Shown here: piece after piece, positions 32,480-41,827 of the stretch
Position numbering within the stretch: position 1 is the first letter of the stretch
How the letters are laid out: each line of letters begins with the position of its first letter
Source of the DNA: Bradyrhizobium sp. NAS80.1
Lineage (GTDB): Bacteria > Pseudomonadota > Alphaproteobacteria > Rhizobiales > Xanthobacteraceae
Reading direction: 5' to 3'
Assembly (NCBI RefSeq): GCF_001908205.1
Contig: NZ_LGHL01000128.1
Location: 80,538 to 144,537, forward strand
Length of the DNA: 64,000 nt
The notes under the pieces: model-generated
Database searches by the model: none
Told to the model about the DNA's origin: nothing
Seen by the model: only the letters and a program-made list of their open reading frames with translations
Program-made: the position numbers and the translations under genes

Positions 32480-33397
32480 TCACGGAAACTGACGGAGAAA
32501 CGTCCAGATCGTCTCGGCGCCGTCGATGTCGCCGTTCTGCGGCCCCAACAGCCTCGTCGCGATCTTCGGGAAGCGGGCATCCGGAGAGAAGCCGGGCATG
32601 CGATGTCCGCCGTGATTGATGCGATAGAGCACGACGTCGTGCCCCCGGGGACAGTGCGAGGAGATCCGCGTAACCGTGGATTGGTCCGCGGGCGCCCTGC
32701 CAGGCAAATCCGTCACGTCGGCGTCATCGATCTCGCAGCCATTGAGCTTGCGCCAGAATTCCAGCGTCTCATTGGTCGACCAGAACCCGTCTGCAGCATA
32801 ATAGCTCGATCCGCGCCCGCCCTCGTAGGGGACCAGCGGGTCGGCCGTGCCGTTCATGATCAGCATCGGCAGCGGCCGCGACGGATGGCACGTGACTGCG
32901 GCCTCATCAGTCAGATTCATGACCACGCTCGCGCCGGCCGCAAACAGATCGGCGCGCGCGCAAACGAGCGTCATCACCATGGCGCCGCCATTGGAGATGC
33001 CGGTGACATAGATGCGCTTCGGGTCGGCCGTCCCGTTCGCCACCAGCTTCTCGACGACCTTTGCGATGAAGGCGACGTCGTCGGTGCCCGCGGGCGGGCC
33101 ACGAAGCGCAGGTCCCGCCTTCGTCCTCGCATCGGCCCAGGCGTGGTTGAGCCCGTCGGGAAAGACCACGGCAAAACCTTCACGCTTCGCGACCTGCGGC
33201 CACGCCGTCCGCGCGACCATGTCCGAGCCGCGCTGGGTCTTGCCATGCAGCACGATCACGAGCGGTGCCGGCTTTTTCGCCGGCAGTTGCGCGGTGTAGG
33301 AGCGCTTCACGCCGTTGACGTCGATCGTATCGGCGGATGCGACTGAGCCGGCGGCCACTGCCGCAAGAAGCGCCCCGATATGCATCCACCGTCGCAC
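32480..33397 (-). CDS. Exported alpha/beta hydrolase, LpqC/PHB depolymerase family
   Basis: A 305-residue CE1-like esterase with a signal peptide (MHIGALLAAVAAGSVASA). The nucleophile elbow is YVTGISNGGAMVMTLVCARA (G-x-S-x-G), the oxyanion region LVIVLHGKTQRG, then PMLIMNGTADPLVPYEGG with the acid and INHGGHRMPG with the His. Such enzymes cleave feruloyl or short polyester substrates. It lies 3 bp after the FAD dehydrogenase stop on the same strand, so they are co-transcribed. Confidence 0.85.
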   Translation of the reverse strand: MRRWMHIGALLAAVAAGSVASADTIDVNGVKRSYTAQLPAKKPAPLVIVLHGKTQRGSDMVARTAWPQVAKREGFAVVFPDGLNHAWADARTKAGPALRGPPAGTDDVAFIAKVVEKLVANGTADPKRIYVTGISNGGAMVMTLVCARADLFAAGASVVMNLTDEAAVTCHPSRPLPMLIMNGTADPLVPYEGGRGSSYYAADGFWSTNETLEFWRKLNGCEIDDADVTDLPGRAPADQSTVTRISSHCPRGHDVVLYRINHGGHRMPGFSPDARFPKIATRLLGPQNGDIDGAETIWTFLRQFP

Positions 33398-33400
33398 GAT

Positions 33401-35059
33401 CTAGCCTACTGCTTTCGCCGCCGCGCGGCCTGCGTTGCGGCCGGAGAACAGGCAGCCGCCGAGGAAGGTGCCTTCGAGCGAACGATAGCCATGCACGCCG
33501 CCGCCGCCGAAACCGGCGGCTTCGCCGACCGCATAGAGGCCGGGAATGACGCTGCCCTCCTGGCCGAACACCCGCGAGTCGAGGTCGGTCTCGAAGCCAC
33601 CCAGCGTCTTGCGGGTGAGGATGTTGAGCTTGACCGCGATCAGCGGCCCATGCGCGGGATCCAGGATCCTATGCGGGGAGGCGGTGCGGATCAGCTTGTC
33701 GCCGATGTAGCGTCGTGCGTTGTGAATGTTCATCACCTGCGCATCCTTGACGTAAGCGTTGGCGATCTCACGGTCGCGCGCCTCGATCTGCATCCTGATG
33801 TGCTCGAGCTTAAGCAGGTCGCTGCCAACAAGCTTGTTCATGGCATCGACGAGATCCTCGATCCTGTCGCGCACGATGAAGTCGACACCATGGCTCTTGA
33901 ATGCCTCCACCGGCGCCGGCGCGCCCTTGTTGGTGGCGCGGCGCAAGGTCATGCGCCAGCTCTTTCCGGTGAGATCGGGATTCTGCTCCGAGCCCGACAG
34001 CGCAAATTCCTTCTTGATGATGCTCTGCGTCAGGATGAACCAGGAATAATCATAGCCGGTGGACATGATGTATTTGAGCTGGCCGAGCGTGTCGGAGCCT
34101 GGGAAGAGCGGCGCTGGCAGCCGCGCGCCCGTGGCGTCGAACCACATCGAGGAGGGGCCGGGCAGGATGCGGATGCCGTGGCGCGGCCAGATTGGATTCC
34201 AGTTCTGGATGCCTTCGACATAATGCCACATGCGGTCGCGGTTGATCAGCCGCGCGCCGGCGCGCTCGGTGATGCCGATCATGCGGCCGTCGACATGCTC
34301 GGGCACGCCGGAGATCATGAACTTCGGAGGCTCGCCGAGCCGCTGCGGCCAGTTCTGCCGCACAAGGTCGTGGTTGCCGCCGATGCCGCCGGAGGCGACG
34401 ATCACGGCCTGCGCCTTCAGCGAGAACTCTCCGATGACATTGCGCGAGGAGCTCTTGCCGCGCTCGACATTGTCAGGCGCGAGAACGGCGCCGCTGACGC
34501 CATTCACGGTGCCGTTGGTGATGGACAGCGCGTCGACGCGATGGCGGAACCTGAAGGTCAGTCGGCCGCTCTTCACGGCCTCGCGCGCGCGGCGTTCGAA
34601 CGGCTCGACGATGCCGGGGCCGGTGCCCCAGGTGACGTGAAAGCGCGGAACCGAATTGCCGTGACCCATCGCATCATAGCCGCCGCGCTCCGCCCAGCCC
34701 ACCACAGGGAAGATGCGGTGGCCCATCGCGCGCAGCCAGTCGCGCTTCTCGCCCGCGGCAAACGCCACATAGGCTTCGGCCCATTTGCGCGGCCAGAAAT
34801 CCTCGTCGCGGTCGAAGCCGGCGGTTCCGATCCAGTCCTGTAGCGCGAGCTCGTAGGAATCCTTGATGCCGAGCCGGCGCTGCTCCGGCGAATCGACCAG
34901 GAACAATCCGCCGAACGACCAGAACGCCTGGCCGCCGAGGGACTGCTCGCCCTCCTGGTCGACCACGATCACGCGTTTGCCTGCGTCCGCGATCTCGGTC
35001 GCGGCCACCAGTCCCGACAGTCCTGCACCGACGACAATGACGTCCGCCTGCTCCGTCAT
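33401..35059 (-). CDS. FAD-binding dehydrogenase (KstD/fumarate reductase-like)
   Basis: A 552-residue flavoprotein of COG3573. The dinucleotide fold is DVIVVGAGLSGLVAATEIAD at the N-terminus, with GGQAFWSFGG and a C-terminal GLYAVGEAAGFGGGGVHGYR flavin contact. Relatives oxidise ketosteroids or reduce enoates; the exact substrate is not clear. ATG 35059 is used. It is followed by an exported esterase gene. Confidence 0.88.
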   Translation of the reverse strand: MTEQADVIVVGAGLSGLVAATEIADAGKRVIVVDQEGEQSLGGQAFWSFGGLFLVDSPEQRRLGIKDSYELALQDWIGTAGFDRDEDFWPRKWAEAYVAFAAGEKRDWLRAMGHRIFPVVGWAERGGYDAMGHGNSVPRFHVTWGTGPGIVEPFERRAREAVKSGRLTFRFRHRVDALSITNGTVNGVSGAVLAPDNVERGKSSSRNVIGEFSLKAQAVIVASGGIGGNHDLVRQNWPQRLGEPPKFMISGVPEHVDGRMIGITERAGARLINRDRMWHYVEGIQNWNPIWPRHGIRILPGPSSMWFDATGARLPAPLFPGSDTLGQLKYIMSTGYDYSWFILTQSIIKKEFALSGSEQNPDLTGKSWRMTLRRATNKGAPAPVEAFKSHGVDFIVRDRIEDLVDAMNKLVGSDLLKLEHIRMQIEARDREIANAYVKDAQVMNIHNARRYIGDKLIRTASPHRILDPAHGPLIAVKLNILTRKTLGGFETDLDSRVFGQEGSVIPGLYAVGEAAGFGGGGVHGYRSLEGTFLGGCLFSGRNAGRAAAKAVG

Positions 35060-35311
35060 GAGTTCCCCCCCTGTAGTTGCCCGGATTGAAGCCAGCGGTT
35101 GTAGCTGAGATCAAGGGTGTGACGCGTAAGAGTCCGTTAACTTGTTCCGGTTTGGGACCGAAGCGGGCCTGGTGCAGCGCCGACGCAACACTGGATTTGA
35201 ATTTGTTTTGAGCGAGCCGGCCTGCCTAGACAAAACCACGGTTACAGCGGACGCTAGCAACGCATCACGAACCTGACACGCAGATTCGAAATCGACTGGG
35301 GCGGGGGGACA

Positions 35312-35833
35312 ATGAAGTTTCTGACTTGGATGCTTGCGACGGTTCTGCTGATCGCTTGCATGGGGGCTTCTCAGGCGGTGGTCCGGATCGCGGACGACCG
35401 CGGCGGTCGGATCGGAACCTACGTCGACAAATATCAGGACCTGCGGCAATCGGGTGATACCGTCATCATCGACGGCCTCTGCGCTTCGGCCTGCACCATC
35501 GTCCTCGGCGCCATTCCGCATGACCGCATCTGTGTGACCTCGCACGCGACGCTTGGCTTCCACGCCGCTTGGGATTTCGGCAACAACGGCCGCGCGATCA
35601 CCAATCCCGAAGCGACCCAGATGCTCTATTCGATGTACCCGTCGCGGGTGAAGCGCTGGATCACGCAGCGCGGCGGCCTCACCCCGCACATGCTCTTCCT
35701 AAGGGGCAAGCAGCTCCAGGCGATGTACAGGCCCTGCTACCTGGATGCGCAGGCTTCGACCGGCAAGCCCTTGCGCCGGGCTCTTCCGCCGGTGGAACAG
35801 CTGGAGTCCGCCCGCGGCCAGCTAGATCGCTAA
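35312..35833 (+). CDS. Exported ClpP-like protein
   Basis: A 173-residue protein with a signal peptide (MLATVLLIACMGASQA) and a ClpP/crotonase-like segment: VIIDGLCASACTIVLGAIPH with the conserved serine within SAC, then TLGFHAAWDFGNNGRAI with a His. This is COG3904-like, a predicted periplasmic protein or protease. ATG 35312 follows GGGGGGAC. There is no neighbour to define the target. Confidence 0.75.
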   Translation: MKFLTWMLATVLLIACMGASQAVVRIADDRGGRIGTYVDKYQDLRQSGDTVIIDGLCASACTIVLGAIPHDRICVTSHATLGFHAAWDFGNNGRAITNPEATQMLYSMYPSRVKRWITQRGGLTPHMLFLRGKQLQAMYRPCYLDAQASTGKPLRRALPPVEQLESARGQLDR

Positions 35834-35936
35834 ACCCATCAGTACGACGTGACGTTCGCCCGCCGGCGCTTGCCCGCCCGCGGGCCAACGCCTATTTGAA
35901 AGCTAGGGAACCCCGGCCTTCACCGCGATCGTTGTC

Positions 35937-36131
35937 ATGGCTCAACCACTGCACCCGGCACATCCGCTACAGGACAATTCGCCCACTGCCGTCCGGACGC
36001 CGTCCGTGCTGCTCTTGGCTGGCGCAGGCTTCGGCGGTCTCGTCGTGATCGGCGCACTGGCGCTGTGGTTCCACTACGGCACCCAGGTGTTTTTCGAAAT
36101 GATCAGGACCGGCTTTGTCGCCTGCTTCTGA
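35937..36131 (+). CDS. Small single-pass membrane protein upstream of sco1
   Basis: A 64-residue protein with one transmembrane segment (VLLLAGAGFGGLVVIGALAL) and a short periplasmic tail. It lies 24 bp before the Sco1 gene and is usually found there in Bradyrhizobium by my recollection; the function is unknown. The ribosome site is weak. Confidence 0.6.
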   Translation: MAQPLHPAHPLQDNSPTAVRTPSVLLLAGAGFGGLVVIGALALWFHYGTQVFFEMIRTGFVACF

Positions 36132-36155
36132 CCTGCGACAGAAAGTTTTTCGCTC

Positions 36156-36746
36156 ATGAGCTCCACCGCCCGTCCGCTGGTGATCGCGACCGCCTTCGCC
36201 GCAAGCCTCGTCGTCGGCCTTCTGATCGTGTTCTGGGCCATGGGTGGGGTCAGCAAGGTGGCACAGCCGGCCGCAATCGGCGGCCCGTTCCAGCTCACCG
36301 ATCAGCACGGCAAGGCAGTCACCGACAAGAATTTGAAGGGCAAGCCGACCCTGATCTTCTTCGGCTACACCCATTGCCCCGACGTCTGCCCGACGTCGCT
36401 GTTCGAGATATCGGAAGTGCTCCGCGCCATGGGCAAGGATGCCGACAAGGTCAATGCCATCTTCATCTCGGTCGATCCGGAGCGCGACACGCCCGCGACG
36501 ATGAAGGACTATCTGGCGAGCTTCGACCCGCATCTCGAAGGCCTCAGCGGCGATCCCGCCGAGACCGCCAAGGTCATCACGTCCTACCGGGTCTATGCCA
36601 AGAAGGTCCCGACCAAGGACGGCGACTACACCATGGACCACACCGCGCTGATCTATCTGATGGACCGCGACGGCCGCTTCGTCTCGCCGTTCAACCTGAA
36701 GCGGACGCCCGAAGAGGCCGCGGCCGAGCTCAAACGGTATCTCTGA
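36156..36746 (+). CDS. Sco1/SenC family copper chaperone
   Basis: A 196-residue membrane-anchored thioredoxin-fold protein: N-terminal anchor (VIATAFAASLVVGLLIVFWA), then FFGYTHCPDVCPTSLFEISE with the CxxxC copper site, SVDPERDTPATMKDYLASF and YTMDHTALIYLMDRDGRF with the conserved His. Sco proteins deliver copper to cytochrome oxidase. The start ATG 36156 is the natural one after the small membrane protein gene. Confidence 0.93.
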   Translation: MSSTARPLVIATAFAASLVVGLLIVFWAMGGVSKVAQPAAIGGPFQLTDQHGKAVTDKNLKGKPTLIFFGYTHCPDVCPTSLFEISEVLRAMGKDADKVNAIFISVDPERDTPATMKDYLASFDPHLEGLSGDPAETAKVITSYRVYAKKVPTKDGDYTMDHTALIYLMDRDGRFVSPFNLKRTPEEAAAELKRYL

Positions 36747-36874
36747 GCCCCTGATTGGCCTGCAATCGGCGCTCGCGTTCCCGGCGGGATGGTCTATAAG
36801 GCCCTCCGATCCCAACGAAATTCGTTCATCTCCCGCCGATGGCCCCGTCGCGACAGGTAAAATCGCCCAAAACC

Positions 36875-37799
36875 ATGCGCCGTGTCCTGCTTGGACTGGC
36901 GGCCGGCGTCTGCCTGCTCACAGCCCTGCCCGATGCGAGGGCGCAGGCCCCCCGCCAAGCAGCCTCCGGCGGCGCCCCAGGGAGCGCCTCAAGCAACGCC
37001 GCAGGCCGCTCCCCAAACCGCGATCCCGGCCGCTCCCCAGGCGGTGCCCGGCTTCTGGGACCCGCGGCGGCGCCCGGAGCGGCCGGACCTGTCGCGCCTG
37101 ACCGTGATCCGCTTCCTGACCGAGACCGATTATCCGCCGTTCAACTACACCGGCGCCGATGGCAATCCGGCCGGCTTCAATGTCGATCTCGCCCGCGCGC
37201 TCTGCGAGGAGATCAAGGTCACCTGCACGGTGCAGATGCGTCGCTTCGAGACGCTGGTCGACGCGCTCACCTCCAACCGGGGCGACGCCATCATCGCCTC
37301 GATGGCGGTAAGCCCGCAGCTGCGCGCCCGCGTCGATTTCACCGATCCCTATTACCGCGTGCCGGCGCGCTTCGCCTCGCGCAAGGACGCGGTGATGCCG
37401 GAGGTCCGGCCCGAATATCTTGAAGGCAAGAAAGTTGGCGTCATCGCCGGCTCCGCGCATGAAGCGTATCTGAAGGCGATGTTCACCGACGCCGAGATGC
37501 ACGGCTATCCCAATGACGATGCGCTCCGCACCGCTTTGCGCAAGGGCGAGGTCGACTTCATCTTCGGCGACGCCATCTCACTCGCGTTCTGGATCAACGG
37601 CACCGATTCCGGTGACTGCTGCGCCTTCTCCGGCGGCCCTTTCGTCGAGAGCCGCTTCTTCGGCGAGGGCGTCGGCATCGCCGTGCGCAAGGGCAACGAC
37701 GTGCTGCGCCAGGCTCTGAACTGGGCACTGTTCCGCGTCTGGGAAAAAGGCCGCCACACCGATCTCTGGCTGCGGTATTTTTCGGTGAGCCCGTTTTAG
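36875..37799 (+). pseudogene. Solute-binding protein (family 3), frame broken after the signal peptide
   Basis: The signal peptide MRRVLLGLAAGVCLLTALPD is in one frame (start ATG 36875), but the rest of the protein (PPAAPQGAPQATPQAAPQ linker, then RFLTETDYPPFNYTGADGNP, FVDLARAL-type domain, YPNDDALRTALRKGEVDFIF) is in the next frame. The switch falls at a run of six C at 36948-36953; removing one C rejoins them. The domain is a complete type 2 periplasmic-binding protein for amino acids or a like solute, with normal C-terminus. Either a one-base mutation, a slippage site or an assembly error; the ORF starting at 36882 is an artefact of this. Confidence 0.75.
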
Positions 37800-37803
37800 T
37801 TTG

Positions 37804-37956
37804 CTCTTCGCCTCTCCCCGCATGCGGGGAGAGGCCGGATTGCATCGTTAGATGCAATCCGGGTGAGGGGGACTCTCCGCGAGTCCGATTCTCACCGTGA
37901 TAGCAGCCCCTCACCCCAACCCTCTCCCCGTAAGAACGGGGAGAGGGAGTAAGCGC
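37804..37956. repeat. Dispersed repeat family D (CCCTCTCCCCG type)
   Basis: A compound element: hairpin CTCTCCCCGCATGCGGGGAGAG, GGATTGCATC/GATGCAATCC, GGTGAGGGG, and a second hairpin CTCTCCCCGTAAGAACGGGG. Related copies are at 47010-47240, 51045-51196 and 57719-57903. Confidence 0.8.
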
Positions 37957-38024
37957 GGCGACCGCCGCACGAACTTTTGCATTCTGCCCGGAAATCGCTA
38001 TTTTCCGCGGCCCGGAGGCCCTTA

Positions 38025-39668
38025 ATGTCTGTTGTCGATCTTGCCGCGAACCCGAGCGACCTGCGTGCGCTCGCCGAACAATCCAACGCCTGGCCGTTCG
38101 AACAGGCGAAGGCCATTGTCGCGCGGCTGAAGAAAAGCCCGAAGGACGAGGTGCTGTTCGAGACCGGCTATGGCCCGTCCGGCCTGCCGCATATCGGCAC
38201 GTTCGGCGAGGTCGCGCGGACCTCGATGGTGCGCCATGCCTTCCGCGTGCTCACCGAGGACAAGATCAAGACGCGCCTTTTGGCTTTCTCCGACGACATG
38301 GACGGCCTGCGCAAGGTGCCGGACAACGTCCCGAACAAGGATCTGCTGGCGCAATATCTGGGACGTCCGCTGACCGCCGTGCCGGATCCGTTCTCGATCG
38401 AACATCCGTCGTTTGGTGCGGCTAATAACGCGCGCTTGCGCGCGTTTCTGGATCATTTCGGCTTCGACTACGAGTTCGCCAGCTCGACCGAGTACTACAA
38501 GTCGGGTCGCTTCGACGCGACGCTGCTGAAGATGCTCGCCGCCTACGACAAGATCATGGCGATCATCCTGCCGACGCTGGGGCCGGACCGCCGCGCGACC
38601 TATTCGCCGTTCCTGCCCATCAGCAAGACCACCGGTGTCGTGCTGCAAGTGCCGATGGTCCGCCGCGACGTCGCTGCGGGCACGGTCACTTATGTCGATC
38701 CTGATACCAACCAGGAAGTCGAAACGCCGGTTACGGGCGGCAACGTCAAGTGCCAGTGGAAGGCCGACTGGGCGATGCGCTGGGTCGCGCTCGGCGTTGA
38801 CTACGAGATGGCCGGCAAGGATCTGATCGACTCCGTGAAGCTCTCCGGTGCGATCGCCAAGGCGCTCGGCGGCACGCCGCCCGAAGGCTTCAACTACGAA
38901 CTCTTCCTCGACGAGAAGGGCCAGAAGATCTCGAAGTCGAAGGGTAACGGCCTGACCATCGACGAATGGCTGCGCTACGCCTCGCCGGAATCGCTGTCGC
39001 TGTTCATGTATCGCGAGCCGAAGGCGGCGAAGCGCCTCTACTTCGACGTCATTCCGCGCAACGTCGACGACTATCAGCAGTTCATCGACGGTTTTGCCAG
39101 GCAGGACGGCAAGCAGCAGCTCGGCAATCCGGTCTGGCACATCCACAACGGCAATCCGCCGAACGGCGACATGCCTGTCACCTTCCAGCTTCTCTTGACG
39201 CTGGTGTCGTCGTCGAATGCCGAGAATGCCGAGACGCTGTGGGGCTTCATCGGCCGCTACCGCCCCGGCGTGAGCCCACAGACGCACCCGAAGCTCGATG
39301 CCATGGTCGGCTACGCCATCAACTACTACCGCGACTTCGTTGCGCCGACGAAGCAGTTCCGCGTGCCCTCGGACACCGAGCGCGCCGCGCTGCAGGATCT
39401 GCGTGATGCGCTGTCGCAGCTTCCGCAGGATGCCTCGGCCGAGGACATCCAGAACGTCGTCTACGAGATTGGCCGCCGCGAGCCGTTCCTCGATCAGGTC
39501 AAGAAGGGCAAGGACGGCCGCCCCGGTGTCACGCTCGACTGGTTCAACATGCTCTATCAGGTGCTGCTCGGCCAGGAGAAGGGCCCGCGCTTCGGCTCCT
39601 TCGTCGCGGTCTACGGCATTCAGAACGCCGTCAACGTGATCGACGGTGCGCTGGCGCGGAGCGCGTAA
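38025..39668 (+). CDS. lysK: Lysyl-tRNA synthetase, class I
   Basis: A 547-residue class I LysRS, the archaeal-type enzyme found in most alphaproteobacteria in place of LysS. The HIGH-like motif is PSGLPHIGTFGEVARTSMVR near residue 55 and the KMSKS-like motif GQKISKSKGNGLTIDEWLRY near 300. It charges tRNA-Lys. ATG 38025 has CGGAGG 7 bases upstream; an earlier frame start at 37977 is not needed. The family D repeat precedes it. Confidence 0.95.
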   Translation: MSVVDLAANPSDLRALAEQSNAWPFEQAKAIVARLKKSPKDEVLFETGYGPSGLPHIGTFGEVARTSMVRHAFRVLTEDKIKTRLLAFSDDMDGLRKVPDNVPNKDLLAQYLGRPLTAVPDPFSIEHPSFGAANNARLRAFLDHFGFDYEFASSTEYYKSGRFDATLLKMLAAYDKIMAIILPTLGPDRRATYSPFLPISKTTGVVLQVPMVRRDVAAGTVTYVDPDTNQEVETPVTGGNVKCQWKADWAMRWVALGVDYEMAGKDLIDSVKLSGAIAKALGGTPPEGFNYELFLDEKGQKISKSKGNGLTIDEWLRYASPESLSLFMYREPKAAKRLYFDVIPRNVDDYQQFIDGFARQDGKQQLGNPVWHIHNGNPPNGDMPVTFQLLLTLVSSSNAENAETLWGFIGRYRPGVSPQTHPKLDAMVGYAINYYRDFVAPTKQFRVPSDTERAALQDLRDALSQLPQDASAEDIQNVVYEIGRREPFLDQVKKGKDGRPGVTLDWFNMLYQVLLGQEKGPRFGSFVAVYGIQNAVNVIDGALARSA

Positions 39669-39700
39669 AGGAGCCCGTCGCAAAGAGCGCATGAGTGACG

Positions 39701-39781
39701 TGTAGCCCGGATGAAGGCAGCGATATCCGGGGTCCCTCAACGACGGTCCCGGATGTCGCTGCGCTCATCCGGGCTACGGAT
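39701..39781. repeat. Dispersed repeat family E (GTAGCCCGGATGA)
   Basis: An inverted repeat with GTAGCCCGGATGAAGGCAGC and GCGCTCATCCGGGCTAC arms, between the convergent lysK and carbonic anhydrase genes. Only one copy was noticed in this window. Confidence 0.65.
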
Positions 39782-39787
39782 GTCTGC

Positions 39788-40543
39788 TCAGGTCGATCGC
39801 AGCACGTAACGCCGGTTGTCCTTCTGAACAGGCCGCGCGTTCATCGGATAGAGTTTTGCAAACGCTGCGACGTCAGTGGCTGACACCTGGATCGGATCGG
39901 TCAGCAGCAGCCATTGGACCACCTCCGAGCAGGGCGGCGTGGTCAGCGAGCCGGAATAGCGGAAGTAGCTGTGCCTGTGTGGCAGCAAGGCGTGGGGATT
40001 GATGCTCGCGTCGGCTTTCACTGCGGGTCCTTCCGCCGCCGGCATGGTCTTGACGATCTTGCTGAACGCAGCGTTCGGCTTGCCTTCGGTCATCAGCACG
40101 CCGACCACGGCGAGCCCGCCGGAATCGTTGCGGTGGACGAAATGCGCCTCCATCGGAAAATTCTTGCCGCCGATCGTGTGCTCGCTCGGCCGGTGGAAGT
40201 GCACCTGAAGCAGCTTGTACTTGACGTCGCCGAGCATGAGCGTGCTGCCTTCGGCGAAGTTGAGCTGGATCGTGTGCCCGTTGTTGATGATGGTTTCGGC
40301 GCTCTTGCCCCAATTCAGCTTCAGCGCGGGCAATTGCGACTTGATGGTCGCCTCGATGTCGATCGGTGATTGTTGCTGGCCGACCGCGCAGACCTTGTTG
40401 GCCGCGTCGAGATCGCCCCATTTGGCCGGGCCACCGTCGCCCTCATAGCTCCAATGCGCGCCTTCGGCGGCGAAGGCGGGCTTGCACAGCGGACAAAGCG
40501 CAAGACCCGCAAGGGCCTTCAATGCGTGGCGGCGATTCATCAT
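39788..40543 (-). CDS. Alpha-class carbonic anhydrase, exported
   Basis: A 251-residue periplasmic enzyme hydrating CO2. It has a twin-arginine-like N-terminus (MNRRHALKALAGLALCPLCK), then QQSPIDIEATIKSQLP, zinc ligands in LLQVHFHRPSEHTIGGKNFP and MEAHFVHRND, and SGSLTTPPCSEVVQWLLLTD. All ligands and the disulphide partner are present. It is encoded opposite lysK and alone. Confidence 0.93.
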   Translation of the reverse strand: MMNRRHALKALAGLALCPLCKPAFAAEGAHWSYEGDGGPAKWGDLDAANKVCAVGQQQSPIDIEATIKSQLPALKLNWGKSAETIINNGHTIQLNFAEGSTLMLGDVKYKLLQVHFHRPSEHTIGGKNFPMEAHFVHRNDSGGLAVVGVLMTEGKPNAAFSKIVKTMPAAEGPAVKADASINPHALLPHRHSYFRYSGSLTTPPCSEVVQWLLLTDPIQVSATDVAAFAKLYPMNARPVQKDNRRYVLRST

Positions 40544-40629
40544 ATCCCCCCAAGATGAATTTGATCAGCAACAGGCCCGCAAACTAGGCGACAGGGGCGG
40601 TGAGTCGCAATGGCGATCGGGCTTTGAGG

Positions 40630-41256
40630 CTACTGGCTCGCCCATACGATCCGTGCGATCCAGGCGACGTCGTTCGCCGGCATTGTGCGCTCGCCCTGCG
40701 TCGCGTCGAGCGGTTGTAGCTCGAGCGCCTTCGCCGTGCGGCGCTTCAGCGTCGCGACGGTCACCTCGCCCGCTTTGCTCTTTATCACCACGCGATCCTC
40801 CTTTCGGATCGGCGTGCCACGTGAGACCAGGATGATGCCGCCGTCGCGATAGAACGGCGCAAGCGCATCGCCGGAAATCTCCAGCGCAAAAGTGCGGCCG
40901 TCGTCCGCGGCGGGAAGCGCGACCTCGGTCCAGCCCTTGCCGGATGGAAAGCCGGATTCGTCGAAAGCGCCGCTCGCGCCCGCCTCTGCGAAGCCGAGCA
41001 GCGGCACCGAGCGGCCGTCACGTGCGTCGTCGTCGATCAGTCTTGCGAAGGTATCTATCGAGGAGTCGGCCGCCGCCAGCGCCTTTGCGATCGATTCGGT
41101 CGAGGGCCAGCGCTCGCGGCCGTCGGAGGTGATGCGCTTGGATCTGTTGAAGGTGGTGGGATCGAGCCCGGCGCGCTTGGCGAGGCCGGACGGCGACAAT
41201 CCGGCACGCGCGGCCAGCCGATCCAGCGCGACCCAGATCTGGTCGTGAGTCAGCAT
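40630..41256 (-). CDS. HTH plus S24/LexA-like domain regulator
   Basis: About 208 residues. The N-terminus is a helix-turn-helix (LAARAGLSPSGLAKRAGLDP, TTFNRSKRITSDGRERWPS). The C-terminal half is an S24 peptidase-like fold: VPLLGFAEAGASGAFDESGF, LEISGDALAPFYRDGGIILV, EVTVATLKRRTAKALELQPL. The S24 nucleophile that would sit in GDSM is replaced (GDAL), so self-cleavage is doubtful and it probably represses by other means. ATG 41256 is chosen by family pattern; an in-frame start at 41283 is possible, and neither has a good ribosome site. Confidence 0.82.
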   Translation of the reverse strand: MLTHDQIWVALDRLAARAGLSPSGLAKRAGLDPTTFNRSKRITSDGRERWPSTESIAKALAAADSSIDTFARLIDDDARDGRSVPLLGFAEAGASGAFDESGFPSGKGWTEVALPAADDGRTFALEISGDALAPFYRDGGIILVSRGTPIRKEDRVVIKSKAGEVTVATLKRRTAKALELQPLDATQGERTMPANDVAWIARIVWASQ

Positions 41257-41482
41257 CCTCTGCGCTTTGGCCTGCCTGACCATGGAAGGTCCAGCCCGTC
41301 GCTCAGGAAAACTGTCCTCAAATCAACCGGTTTTCCGTTTTTCGCGCAAGAGGCAGCGGCAAAGTCTTGAGTTCGGAAGAGGCCGCCATTACCGTCGCGC
41401 CGGGTTTTGAGACCCGCGAGAGGCGAAAAACCCCAAGAGACTCAAAGAGCTGACTCAAAGAACAAACGGGACTGCGTAAGCG

Positions 41483-41827
41483 GTGGTCAAGATCTACAAA
41501 ATCTGTCCGGCCTCGGCCTGGCGCGAGGCGGAACGGCAGGGTGTCTACCGGGGCAGCGCGGACGATGCGCGTGACGGTTTCATCCATTTCTCGACCGCGG
41601 CCCAGGTTCCCGAGACCTTGCGCAAGCACTATGTCGGGCAGCGTGCGCTGTTTCTGGTCGAGGTCGACGGCGATGCATTCGGCAGCGAACTACGCTGGGA
41701 GCGCTCGCGCAACGACGAGCTGTTTCCGCATCTCTATGGCGAGCTCGATCTCGGCGCGGTGATCTCGGTGATAAACCTCAATATCCGCGCCGATGGCGGT
41801 CACGATGTTCCGGAGCTTCTGCCGTGA
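41483..41827 (+). CDS. DUF952 domain protein
   Basis: A 114-residue protein of the DUF952 family: KIYKICPASAWREAERQGVY, DGFIHFSTAAQVPETLRKHY and RWERSRNDELFPHLYGELDL are its hallmark blocks. The fold is glutathione-S-transferase-unrelated and biochemically unassigned. GTG 41483 is used. Its stop overlaps the GTG start of pyrD, so the two are co-translated, a common pairing in this group. Confidence 0.9.
   Translation: MVKIYKICPASAWREAERQGVYRGSADDARDGFIHFSTAAQVPETLRKHYVGQRALFLVEVDGDAFGSELRWERSRNDELFPHLYGELDLGAVISVINLNIRADGGHDVPELLP

Noticed and set aside
33380..34843. 487-codon open frame opposite the FAD dehydrogenase
   Set aside because: Antisense shadow; the flavin-binding motifs are on the other strand.
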